Shown here in pieces: positions 1 to 6,209 of a DNA stretch of 16,725 nt. The position numbers and the translations under genes are program-made. The stretch is taken from assembly GCA_900765185.1 (NCBI GenBank), contig CAAFQT010000236.1:1-16725 (forward strand), read 5' to 3'. The notes under the pieces were generated by a model. That model did no database searches, was not told where the DNA came from, and saw nothing but the letters and a program-made list of their open reading frames with translations. Position 1 is the first letter of the stretch. Each line of letters starts with the position of its first letter. Source of the stretch: an uncultured Collinsella sp. (GTDB taxonomy: Bacteria > Actinomycetota > Coriobacteriia > Coriobacteriales > Coriobacteriaceae).

Positions 1-575
1 CCGTACTCCTTGTAGGTGCCAAAGTTGAGCTGAGCGAGGTTCATGTGGCCGAACTCACCGTCATCCATGCGGCGACGCAGCTCCTGATATAAAGGCATGT
101 GGAGCACCGTGGTAGCGTCCATAAGGACAACGTTGTGCTCGTCGGCAATGGCACGGGCCTCGTCGAGCTCGGCGGAGTTGAGGGTGATGGCCTTTTCGCA
201 GAGCACGTGCTTGCCAGCTGCCAGAGCGGATCGCAGGTAGGTGATATGCGTGTTGTGCGGCGTGGTGATATAGACTGCGTCAATGTTCGGATCGGCATAG
301 AGGTCCTCGACCGTTTCATAGACCTTCTCAACGCCATACTGCTCTGCAAAAGCCTGAGCCTTGGACAGTGTGCGGTTGGCAACGCCCGCAAGCTTGCGGC
401 CGGCAAGAGCGAGAGACTGGGCCATCTGGTTGGCGATAACACCGCAACCGATCACTGCCCAGCGGAGCTCGGGGGCCGTAAAAATATCGTTGGGGAATCG
501 CTTGTCCTGGACCGAGGCAAATGCCGCCTTAGCGGCTGCTTCGGCGTCGAGCGGAGCCTGTTTGGAATCTGCCAT
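1..575 (-). CDS. Gfo/Idh/MocA family oxidoreductase, N-terminal part (cut by contig start)
   Basis: This is an NAD(P)-dependent oxidoreductase of the Gfo/Idh/MocA family, a group that mostly acts on sugars, inositols and related polyols. About 191 residues are present; the C-terminal substrate domain lies off the left edge. A roughly 37-residue N-terminal extension precedes the Rossmann strand and the glycine motif GCGVIA (residues 43-48). The typical TTPHNTH strand end follows at about 104-110. The family EKP motif reads EKA (127-129), with the catalytic-type lysine retained at 128. The ATG at 573-575 is preceded by an excellent AGGAGG ribosome site at about 583-588, which fixes the start. 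The gene stands alone downstream of the ribosomal operon terminator, so it probably has its own promoter in the 576-760 gap. The substrate cannot be told from this fragment. Confidence 0.88.
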   Translation of the reverse strand, partial: MADSKQAPLDAEAAAKAAFASVQDKRFPNDIFTAPELRWAVIGCGVIANQMAQSLALAGRKLAGVANRTLSKAQAFAEQYGVEKVYETVEDLYADPNIDAVYITTPHNTHITYLRSALAAGKHVLCEKAITLNSAELDEARAIADEHNVVLMDATTVLHMPLYQELRRRMDDGEFGHMNLAQLNFGTYKEY

Positions 576-708
576 TATGTGCCTCCTGAGGTATCGGAAG
601 TCCTTCATTTCTAACAACCCTATATTCGCACAATTGCGCGCGTATCTGCTCGTGTTTGCGTGCTTATTTGCTTATCAGTCTTTATTTAGCCATAGTTGGC
701 AGATGTTT

Positions 709-755
709 GTGCAGTTATGCGCATTATCGCGCATGGCTATGCGCATAAATGCGCA
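709..755. promoter_or_regulatory. Phased run of GCGCA boxes, possible operator
   Basis: GCGCA begins at 719, 729, 741 and 751, and a one-mismatch copy (GTGCA) begins at 709. The steps are 10, 10, 12 and 10 bases, close to one helical turn. Several boxes sit in the palindrome ATGCGCAT. The run lies 134-180 bases upstream of the oxidoreductase start, in a locally AT-rich non-coding stretch. Such phasing suits cooperative binding of a regulator on one DNA face, but no binding protein is known and the role is inferred. The -10 and -35 boxes of the downstream gene are not clear. Confidence 0.35.
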
Positions 756-764
756 CGGGACGAT

Positions 765-899
765 CCTTGTGAAACACAAAGGGGCGGAACACCATAGCCC
801 TAAAAGACAGAGCCAGCTGTATTACTTCACCCCTCTGGGGGCACCAGACATCAAAGGACCGTCCCAAACTGCCGGCACATAGAGACTGTCCCCCAACGA
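765..899. other. Non-coding stretch with degenerate repeat fragments
   Basis: No gene is seen between 576 and 1041. This middle part holds pieces resembling the palindromic repeats found elsewhere in the window. CCTTGTG at 765-771 faces CACAAAGG at 775-782 as an imperfect stem. CCCC-TCT-GGGG forms a small hairpin near 831-841. GGACCGTCCC and GACTGTCCCCC occur near 857-897. They look like decayed intergenic repeat copies; no function is claimed. Confidence 0.3.
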
Positions 900-903
900 C
901 TGG

Positions 904-973
904 TCATTTAAGTCTGTCCCCAATGAGTATGGGCATTTCCACGGCACTCATTTAAGTCTGTCCCCAATGAGTA
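904..973. repeat. Exact 26-bp direct repeat, two copies
   Basis: The 26 bases at 904-929 recur without change at 948-973, a 44-bp period. Each copy is a small palindrome in itself. In the second copy ACTCATT (946-952) pairs with AATGAGT (966-972) around a centre that reads GGGGACAGACTTA on the minus strand. The GGGACA core is also found in the repeats flanking the PTS gene. The form fits REP-type intergenic elements mobilised in trans; no transposase lies in this window. Confidence 0.75.
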
Positions 974-980
974 GGGATAG

Positions 981-1011
981 AAAAAGGCCCGGGTGCCGTA
1001 GCATCCGGGCC
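981..1011 (-). terminator. Rho-independent terminator after rplX
   Basis: On the minus strand an 11-bp GC-rich stem (986-996 with 1001-1011, one G-U pair) closes a TACG loop on a C-G pair, which is the stable UNCG tetraloop type. Five T residues follow (981-985). It lies 30 bases past the rplX stop and ends the ribosomal operon there. Confidence 0.93.
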
Positions 1012-1041
1012 TTTGCTAGCAACTTAACTGTTGCGGGCAGC

Positions 1042-1347
1042 TTAGAACTTGTGACCGCACTTCTTGCAGACGCGCAGCTTGTTCTTGCCGTCCTTCTCGT
1101 GACCGACGCGGGTAACCTTACCGCACTCGGGGCAAACGAGATTGACGTTGGAGGCGTCGATGGGGGCCTCCTGCGAAACGATGCCGCCCTGCTGGTTGGC
1201 AGCGTTGGGCTTGACGGCCTTCTTGACGACCGAAACGCCCTCGACAACGACCTTGTTCTCGGCGGGGAGAGCACGCAGGACAACGCCCTGCTTGCCGCGA
1301 TCCTTACCAGAGAGAACCTGGACCTTATCGCCCTTCTTGATATACAT
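1042..1347 (-). CDS. rplX: 50S ribosomal protein L24
   Basis: L24 is an early assembly protein of the large subunit that binds 23S rRNA domain I. The 101-residue product starts with the KOW-type segment MYIKKGDKVQVLSGKDRGK and continues with a conserved QGVVLRALPAENKVVVEG stretch. Its C-terminal third carries a four-cysteine zinc-ribbon pair, CPEC at about 72-75 and CKKC near 94-97, as in many actinobacterial L24 proteins. A GGGGAG ribosome site lies in the 13-base gap after rplN. It is the last gene of the operon; the expected next gene, rplE (L5), is missing and a terminator follows. Confidence 0.97.
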   Translation of the reverse strand: MYIKKGDKVQVLSGKDRGKQGVVLRALPAENKVVVEGVSVVKKAVKPNAANQQGGIVSQEAPIDASNVNLVCPECGKVTRVGHEKDGKNKLRVCKKCGHKF

Positions 1348-1360
1348 ATATCTCCCCTAA

Positions 1361-1729
1361 CTACAGGGTCTCGGGAGCGAGCGAGACGATCTTCATGTAC
1401 TTCTTGTCACGAAGCTCGCGAGCGACAGGCCCGAAGATACGGGTGCCGACGGGCGAACCATCGTTGTTGATGACAACGCAGGCGTTCTCATCAAAGCGAA
1501 TGTAGGAGCCATCCTTGCGGCGGATCTCCTTAACGGTGCGAACGACGACGCAACGGACAACGTCCTTCTTCTTGACGTTGGCGCCAGGGGTAGCCTCCTG
1601 GACAGCACCGATGAACACATCGCCGATGCCTGCATAACGACGCTTGGAACCGCCAAGCACCTTGATGCAGCGAATCTTGCGAGCGCCGGAGTTGTCGGCG
1701 ACGTTCAGCATGGTTTGCATCTGAATCAT
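1361..1729 (-). CDS. rplN: 50S ribosomal protein L14
   Basis: L14 is a core large-subunit protein at the subunit interface that contacts 16S rRNA and L19. The 122-residue product has normal length and the family signature MIQMQTMLNVADNSGARKI at the N-terminus, followed by the beta-barrel stretch VRCVVVRTVKEIRRKDGSYI. GGAGG about 10 bases upstream supports the ATG at 1727-1729. The 118-base gap separating it from rpsQ is unusually long for this operon and can fold into a stem-loop, so rplN-rplX may be regulated partly on their own. Confidence 0.98.
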   Translation of the reverse strand: MIQMQTMLNVADNSGARKIRCIKVLGGSKRRYAGIGDVFIGAVQEATPGANVKKKDVVRCVVVRTVKEIRRKDGSYIRFDENACVVINNDGSPVGTRIFGPVARELRDKKYMKIVSLAPETL

Positions 1730-1754
1730 GGTAGATGTTCCTCCGAACTAAGAA

Positions 1755-1820
1755 CCGAAGAGAGGTGCGCAGCCTTTATACGGCCCGTGGTATGCAAGCC
1801 AGGCATACGCACATCTTCGG
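1755..1820 (-). promoter_or_regulatory. Stem-loop in the rpsQ-rplN gap
   Basis: On the minus strand CCGAAGA (1814-1820) pairs with TCTTCGG (1755-1761), and GTGCG (1808-1812) pairs with CGCAC (1765-1769). An inner hairpin (TATGC/GCATA, 1791-1795 with 1803-1807) lies within. The structure ends about 25 bases before the rplN start and close to its ribosome site. A regulatory or RNA-processing role is inferred only from position and base pairing. Confidence 0.4.
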
Positions 1821-1847
1821 AAACGTACAAGTCGTAAGAGCGACTGC

Positions 1848-2108
1848 TTATTTAGCGCGCTCGACGACCTCGATGAGGCGCCAACGCTTCATCTTGGACA
1901 TAGGACGGGTCTCCATAACGCGGACGGTGTCGCCCACGCCAGCCGTGCACTCCTCGTCGTGAGCGTGCAGCTTCTTGGAGCTGGTCATCATCTTGCCGTA
2001 CTTGGGGTGACGCTTGCGCTCGGTGATGGTGACAACAATGGTCTTGGCACCGGAGACGGAGGTAACGACACCCGTACGGACCTTACGCGAGTTACGCGAA
2101 TCAGTCAT
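1848..2108 (-). CDS. rpsQ: 30S ribosomal protein S17
   Basis: S17 binds 16S rRNA early in small-subunit assembly. The 86-residue OB-fold protein has the usual markers: RKVRTGVVTSVSGAKTIVV in the first strand region, RKRHPKYGKMM in the loop, and a C-terminal VRVMETRPMSKMKRWRL stretch. Start ATG at 2106-2108 follows AAGGAG. It sits 16 bases after rpmC, as in the standard order, and is followed by a 118-base structured gap. Confidence 0.98.
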   Translation of the reverse strand: MTDSRNSRKVRTGVVTSVSGAKTIVVTITERKRHPKYGKMMTSSKKLHAHDEECTAGVGDTVRVMETRPMSKMKRWRLIEVVERAK

Positions 2109-2124
2109 GTTCTCTCCTTAGGTC

Positions 2125-2340
2125 CTACTCGGCGACAGCGGACTTCTCCGCTGCGATCTCGCGGGCGCGCTGCTCCGTGAGGACGCGAGCGATGTCCTTC
2201 TTCACGGTGTTGACGCGAGCGGTGTTGTCCAGCTGGCTGGTGGCCATCTGGAAACGAAGGTTAAAGAGCTCGGCGCGCATTTCCTTCAGCTTCTCAACGA
2301 GCTGAGCGTCCGAGAGCTCACGAATCTCTGCGGGCTTCAT
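2125..2340 (-). CDS. rpmC: 50S ribosomal protein L29
   Basis: L29 lies near the polypeptide exit tunnel. The 71-residue product is a helical hairpin: MKPAEIRELSDAQLVEKLKE forms helix 1, the family signature LFNLRFQMATSQLDNTARV spans the turn, and VKKDIARVLTEQRARE forms helix 2. Its ATG shares one base with the TAA stop of rplP (TAATG). Its ribosome site AAGGAGGAG lies inside the last codons of rplP, so the two are translationally coupled. Confidence 0.98.
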   Translation of the reverse strand: MKPAEIRELSDAQLVEKLKEMRAELFNLRFQMATSQLDNTARVNTVKKDIARVLTEQRAREIAAEKSAVAE

Positions 2341-2843
2341 TAGTTCTCCTCCTTGGCGGCGGCGGCGTCCTCAGCAGCCCACTTGGCCTCGAGAGCGGCC
2401 TCCTCAGCCATCTCCTTCTCGATGCGCTGCTCAGCGTTCTTAGCAGCAACAATCTTGGTCTTGATGGGGAGCTTGTGCTGCGCAAGACGCAGAGCCTCGC
2501 GAGCGACCTCCTCGGGAACACCCTTGACCTCGAACATGATGCGGCCGGGCTTGACGACGGCCACCCACTCCTCGGGGTTACCCTTACCAGAACCCATGCG
2601 AGTCTCGGCAGGCTTCTTGGTGATGGGCTTATCGGGGAAGATCGTGATGTAGACACGACCGCCACGCTTCATGTAGCGGGTCATGGCAATACGAGCGGCC
2701 TCGATCTGACGGTTGGTGATCCAATGGGCCTCGAGAGCCTGGATACCAAACTCGCCGAAATGCAGCTCGGTATTACCCTTGGCCTGGCCCTTCATGGAGC
2801 CACGCTGCACCTTGCGGTGAAGAATACGCTTAGGGGCAAGCAC
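2340..2843 (-). CDS. rplP: 50S ribosomal protein L16, with C-terminal extension
   Basis: L16 helps shape the A-site side of the peptidyltransferase region. The N-terminal half (MLAPKRILHRKVQRGSMKG) and the segments GKGNPEEWVAVVKPGRIMFE and AREALRLAQHKLPIKTKIV are family hallmarks. The start is GTG (2841-2843), which overlaps the rpsC TAG stop by one base (TAGTG). The standard protein ends soon after KTKIV at about 140 residues. Here 167 residues are predicted, with an extra acidic, alanine-rich helical tail (EKEMAEEAALEAKWAAEDA). The final KEEN codons also form the ribosome site of rpmC. Confidence 0.97.
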   Translation of the reverse strand: MLAPKRILHRKVQRGSMKGQAKGNTELHFGEFGIQALEAHWITNRQIEAARIAMTRYMKRGGRVYITIFPDKPITKKPAETRMGSGKGNPEEWVAVVKPGRIMFEVKGVPEEVAREALRLAQHKLPIKTKIVAAKNAEQRIEKEMAEEAALEAKWAAEDAAAAKEEN

Positions 2844-3553
2844 TACTGACCCCTCCTCTCGGAGTTACGACGACGAGGACGGGAAGAGCCCTCGAGTGCA
2901 GGGTTGGGAACAGGCTGGCCCGGGAGCTTCTCGCCCAGGTAAATCCAGACCTTCACGCCGCAAGCGCCCATGGTGGTGCTGGCGACAGCCGTGCCGTAGT
3001 CGATCTTGGCACGGAGGGTGTGCAGAGGCACGCGACCCTCGCGGTACCACTCACGACGGCCCATCTCGGCACCGCCGAGACGACCGGAGCACTGGATACG
3101 GATGCCCTTAGCGCCGGCCTTGCGGGCGGACTGGACAGCCTTGCGCATAGCGCGACGGAAGGCAACGCGGCCCTCAAGCTGCTCGGCGATAGACTGAGCA
3201 ACGAGGTTGGCGTCGAGCTCGGGGCGCTTGATCTCGACAACGTCGACGGAAAGCTGGCCCTTGGAGACGCCAGCGACCTTCTCGAGCTCGGTACGGAGGG
3301 TATCGATCTCGGCACCCTTCTTACCGATGACAACGCCGGGGCGAGCAGTGAGGATGATGACCTTCACCTTGTCGCCAGCGCGCTCGATCTCGACGCGGGA
3401 GACAGCTGCGCGGGAAAGACGCTTCTCGAGGTACTTACGAATCTCGAGATCGTTACCGAGGGTCTTAGCGTAATCCTTCTCTGCGAACCAGCGGGAGCGC
3501 CAGTTCTCGGTGATGCCAAGACGGAAGCCGGTGGGGTAGACTTTCTGACCCAT
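2843..3553 (-). CDS. rpsC: 30S ribosomal protein S3
   Basis: S3 lies at the mRNA entry channel of the small subunit. The 236-residue product opens with MGQKVYPTGFRLGITENW. It carries the KH type II loop VVIGKKGAEI at about 75-84, and its C-terminal domain has GRLGGAEMGRREWYREGRVP and the HTLRAKIDYGTA strand. The last 15 residues are arginine-rich. AGGAGG lies inside the end of rplV, six bases separate the two genes, and the stop overlaps the rplP start by one base. Confidence 0.98.
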   Translation of the reverse strand: MGQKVYPTGFRLGITENWRSRWFAEKDYAKTLGNDLEIRKYLEKRLSRAAVSRVEIERAGDKVKVIILTARPGVVIGKKGAEIDTLRTELEKVAGVSKGQLSVDVVEIKRPELDANLVAQSIAEQLEGRVAFRRAMRKAVQSARKAGAKGIRIQCSGRLGGAEMGRREWYREGRVPLHTLRAKIDYGTAVASTTMGACGVKVWIYLGEKLPGQPVPNPALEGSSRPRRRNSERRGQ

Positions 3554-3559
3554 ACAGCT

Positions 3560-3931
3560 TTACGCCTCCTTTCGAGGAGCAACGACGACGGTGATGTGGG
3601 AAGTACGCTTCAGAATGCGAGAAGCGGAACCCTTGGCGCGGGGACGGATGCGCTTAAGCGTCGGACCCTCGTCAACATAGGCAGCGGCGACAACCAGGTT
3701 GTCGGCACGCAGACCGTTGTTGTTCTCGGCGTTCGCAACGGCGGAACGGAGAACCTTCTCGACATCCACGGCGACGGCGCGGTCGCAGAAGTGGAGGATG
3801 TCGAAGGCCTGAGCGACAGGCTTGCGGCGGATCAGATCGACCACCAGGCGGGCCTTGCTGGGGGAAACACGCACGTACTTAGCGACGGCGCGAACCTCGG
3901 TGGCCTCAGTTTCAATAGACTTAGTTGCCAT
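3560..3931 (-). CDS. rplV: 50S ribosomal protein L22
   Basis: L22 lines the nascent-peptide exit tunnel. The 123-residue product shows the family pattern AVAKYVRVSPSKARLVVDLI, then LRSAVANAENNNGL, and a tunnel-facing beta-hairpin region ending in RIRPRAKGSASRILKRTSH. A 12-residue N-terminal leader (MATKSIETEATE) precedes the conserved part. The gene follows rpsS by 14 bases. No macrolide-resistance-type deletion is apparent in the hairpin. Confidence 0.98.
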   Translation of the reverse strand: MATKSIETEATEVRAVAKYVRVSPSKARLVVDLIRRKPVAQAFDILHFCDRAVAVDVEKVLRSAVANAENNNGLRADNLVVAAAYVDEGPTLKRIRPRAKGSASRILKRTSHITVVVAPRKEA

Positions 3932-3945
3932 TTACGGTTAACCCC

Positions 3946-4206
3946 CTATTTGGCCTTGTGGCCACGGAACGTACGAGTCGGCGCGAACTCGCCGAGCTTG
4001 TGACCAACCATGGACTCGGTAACATACACGGGCACATGCTTGCGGCCGTCGTGGACGGCGATGGTGTGACCAACCATCTCGGGGAAGATGGTGGACGCGC
4101 GGGACCAGGTCTTCACGACGTCCTTCTTGCCAGCCTCGTTCATCGCGGTGATACGCGAGAGAAGGCGAGTCTCCACGAACGGGCCCTTTTTGAGACTTCT
4201 GCTCAT
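3946..4206 (-). CDS. rpsS: 30S ribosomal protein S19
   Basis: S19 sits in the head of the small subunit and contacts S13. The 86-residue protein has normal length and nearly invariant family blocks: MSRSLKKGPFVETRL at the start, KTWSRASTIFPEMVGHTIAVHDG in the middle, and GHKLGEFAPTRTFRGH at the end. A strong AGGAG site lies in the 32-base gap after rplB. Confidence 0.98.
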   Translation of the reverse strand: MSRSLKKGPFVETRLLSRITAMNEAGKKDVVKTWSRASTIFPEMVGHTIAVHDGRKHVPVYVTESMVGHKLGEFAPTRTFRGHKAK

Positions 4207-4238
4207 AAGTGCTTTCTCCTAAAACTCGGTATCCGAAA

Positions 4239-5069
4239 TTACTTCTTACGGCGACGAATGATGTGCTGGTTCGAAACCTTCTTCTTCTTGCGCGTACGAA
4301 GGCCCTTCGTCGGCTTACCCCAGGGGGTAACGGAGGGACGACCAGAGGTGTGGTTCTTGCCCTCGCCACCGCCGTGCGGGTGGTCGACAGGGTTCATGAC
4401 GGTACCGCGGACGGTCGGGCGCACGTTCATGTGACGCTTACGGCCGGCCTTGCCGATGACGATGTTGGCGTGATCGGCGTTGCCGACCTCACCGACGGTG
4501 GCGCGGCAGGTAACGAGGATGCGGCGCATCTCGGAGGAAGGCATACGGACGATAGCGTACTTGCCCTCCTTACCCATCAGCTGGCAGGAGTTACCGGCGG
4601 AACGGGCGATAGCGGCGCCCTTGCCCGGCTGGAACTCGACAGCGTGGATGAGCGTACCGACGGGGATGTCGGCGAGGGGCAGAGCGTTGCCCGGCTTGAT
4701 GTCGGCGTCAGAACCGGACATGATGGTCTGACCGACCTCGAGGCCCTTGGGGGCCAGGATGTAGCGCTTCTCACCGTCTGCGTAGTGCAGCAGAGCGATG
4801 CGAGCGGAACGGTTCGGATCGTACTCGATCGTGGCAACCTTGGCGGGCACGCCGTCCTTGTTGCGCTTGAAGTCGATCACGCGGTAACGACGCTTCACGC
4901 CGCCGCCCTGGTGGCGGGTGGTGATGCGGCCGTTGTTGTTACGACCGGCCTTCTTGGGCAGGGGCTCGAGAAGAGACTTCTCGGGCTTGGTGCAGGTGAT
5001 CTCGGAGAAATCGGAGATCGTCTGCCAACGCCTACCAGCGGAGGTCGGCTTAAGGTGCTTTACAGCCAT
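4239..5069 (-). CDS. rplB: 50S ribosomal protein L2
   Basis: L2 is needed for subunit association and supports the peptidyltransferase centre. The product has 276 residues from the ATG at 5067-5069 (MAVKHLKPTSAGRRWQT), with GAAAGGGA as ribosome site. An upstream in-frame start at 5144 would add 25 residues not typical of L2 and was rejected. The universal NPVDHPHGGGEGK loop is at about 226-238, with the functional histidine at 230, followed by VTPWGKPTKGLRTRKKKK. The gene is separated from rplW by 179 bases of structured non-coding DNA, which is unusual for this operon. Confidence 0.98.
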   Translation of the reverse strand: MAVKHLKPTSAGRRWQTISDFSEITCTKPEKSLLEPLPKKAGRNNNGRITTRHQGGGVKRRYRVIDFKRNKDGVPAKVATIEYDPNRSARIALLHYADGEKRYILAPKGLEVGQTIMSGSDADIKPGNALPLADIPVGTLIHAVEFQPGKGAAIARSAGNSCQLMGKEGKYAIVRMPSSEMRRILVTCRATVGEVGNADHANIVIGKAGRKRHMNVRPTVRGTVMNPVDHPHGGGEGKNHTSGRPSVTPWGKPTKGLRTRKKKKVSNQHIIRRRKK

Positions 5070-5100
5070 TACAATCCCTTTCAATAGGAATCCGTTAGCC

Positions 5101-5231
5101 ATCGCAGACAGGGATTCGAGGTTCTGCCTCGGGTGCGATGACACCGGACGTATACACGGTTCCGGGCGTGTCCATTTTATACGCCCGAAACCTTGAGCTC
5201 TCGCCTCCCCTATTTGGGAGGCATGAGCTCA
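5101..5231 (-). promoter_or_regulatory. Structured leader between rplW and rplB
   Basis: Three stem-loops can form on the minus strand of this gap. First, TGAGCTC and GCCTCCC pair across a six-base loop (5194-5231). Second, a 12-bp stem (5158-5169 with 5181-5192, one G-U pair) closes an 11-base loop. Third, CGAGG/CCTCG (5117-5121 with 5127-5131) lies inside ATCGCA/TGCGAT (5101-5106 with 5134-5139). A 26-bp motif at 5150-5175 matches 23 of 26 bases of one upstream of rplC. The possibilities are an internal promoter, an attenuator or a ribosomal-protein binding site. Only the pairing is seen; the function is inferred. Confidence 0.5.
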
Positions 5232-5248
5232 CTCAACAGCAGCGAGTC

Positions 5249-5536
5249 TTAGGCCTGGTTGCCAAAGACCTCGATGGTGTCGCCCTCGGCCAGCGTAACG
5301 ATGGCCTTCTTCCAAGAACGGGTCTTGCCGGCGACATAGCGCACGCGCTTGGTCTTGGGCTTGACCGTCAAGGTGTTCACGCGAACGACCTTGACGCCGA
5401 AGATCTCCTCGACAGCGTCCTTGATCTGATACTTGTTAGCATCCTTGGCGACCTCGAACGTGTACTTGTTCTGCTCCATGCCGGAGAAGGAACGCTCGGA
5501 CACGATCGGACGGATGATGATCTCGTGGGCGGTCAT
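5249..5536 (-). CDS. rplW: 50S ribosomal protein L23
   Basis: L23 is at the exit of the peptide tunnel and docks trigger factor and the signal recognition particle. The 95-residue product shows the family order: HEIIIRPIVSERSFSGMEQN at the N-terminus, YTFEVAKDANKYQIKDAVEEIFGVKVVRVNT in the middle, and KTRSWKKAIVTLAEGDTIE at the end. The ATG directly follows the TAA stop of rplD (TAAATG), implying coupled translation. Confidence 0.98.
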   Translation of the reverse strand: MTAHEIIIRPIVSERSFSGMEQNKYTFEVAKDANKYQIKDAVEEIFGVKVVRVNTLTVKPKTKRVRYVAGKTRSWKKAIVTLAEGDTIEVFGNQA

Positions 5537-6163
5537 TTATGCAAGCACCTCCCCGAAGTGAGCGGCGATGTCGGCGGGCATCAGCACAGCGTTGTTGTTG
5601 ACGAGATCGTAGGTGTTGGCCTCGTCAGCGGTGATGATGAACGTCTTGGGAATATTGCGGAACGACAGGTAGGCGTTGACGTCCTCATCGCGAACGATGA
5701 TGGTCAGACGCTTGCCCTCAAGGCCAAGAGCCTTGAGCATGGCGACGGCAGCCTTGGTGGAAGGCTTCTCGAAGCCGTAGTCGTCGACGAGCACGAGCTC
5801 GCCATCGGCCAGCTTGGCGGACAGCGCGGAGCGCATAGCCAGCTTGACCTCCTTGTTGTTCATACGCTTAGCGTAGGAACGGGGCTTGGGGGCGAAGACA
5901 ACGCCACCGTGACGCCACTGGGCAGCACGGATGGAACCCTGGCGGGCACGGCCGGTGCCCTTCTGACGCCAAGGCTTCTTGCCGCCACCGGAAACCTCAG
6001 AGCGGCCCTTAGCAGACTGGGTGCCCTGACGCCAAGAGGCCATCTGGCACTTGACGATGTGGTGCATAACGTGGATGTTCGGCTCGATGCCGTACACCTC
6101 AGCGGCGAGCTCGGCCTCGGCGACCTTCTTGCCCTCGCTGTTCTTTACTTCAAACTTTGCCAT
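5537..6163 (-). CDS. rplD: 50S ribosomal protein L4
   Basis: L4 binds 23S rRNA domain I, reaches into the exit tunnel and, in E. coli, also represses its own operon. The 208-residue product has the tunnel-loop signature GGGKKPWRQKGTGRARQGS followed by IRAAQWRHGGVVFAPKPR, and later ALSAKLADGELVLVDDYGF. AAGGAG lies about 11 bases before the ATG. It lies 46 bases after rplC. Whether it regulates this operon through the structured leaders seen here is open. Confidence 0.98.
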   Translation of the reverse strand: MAKFEVKNSEGKKVAEAELAAEVYGIEPNIHVMHHIVKCQMASWRQGTQSAKGRSEVSGGGKKPWRQKGTGRARQGSIRAAQWRHGGVVFAPKPRSYAKRMNNKEVKLAMRSALSAKLADGELVLVDDYGFEKPSTKAAVAMLKALGLEGKRLTIIVRDEDVNAYLSFRNIPKTFIITADEANTYDLVNNNAVLMPADIAAHFGEVLA

Positions 6164-6209
6164 TTAAGTGTTCTCCTTGGTATGACGCTGGGCTAAATGG
6201 GCTGGGCCC

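Noticed and set aside
604..660. A defined promoter for the oxidoreductase near 615-630
   Set aside because: TATAGG-like sequence is present on the minus strand, but no -35 box at proper distance could be supported.
3020..4003. Long open frame on the plus strand across rpsC and rplV
   Set aside because: It is the antisense of two certain ribosomal genes. Strong codon bias in GC-rich genes keeps the opposite frame open, and the translation resembles no known family.
5138..6196. 352-codon open frame on the plus strand across rplW and rplD
   Set aside because: Antisense shadow of rplD and rplW with low-complexity Leu/Gly/Asp composition.
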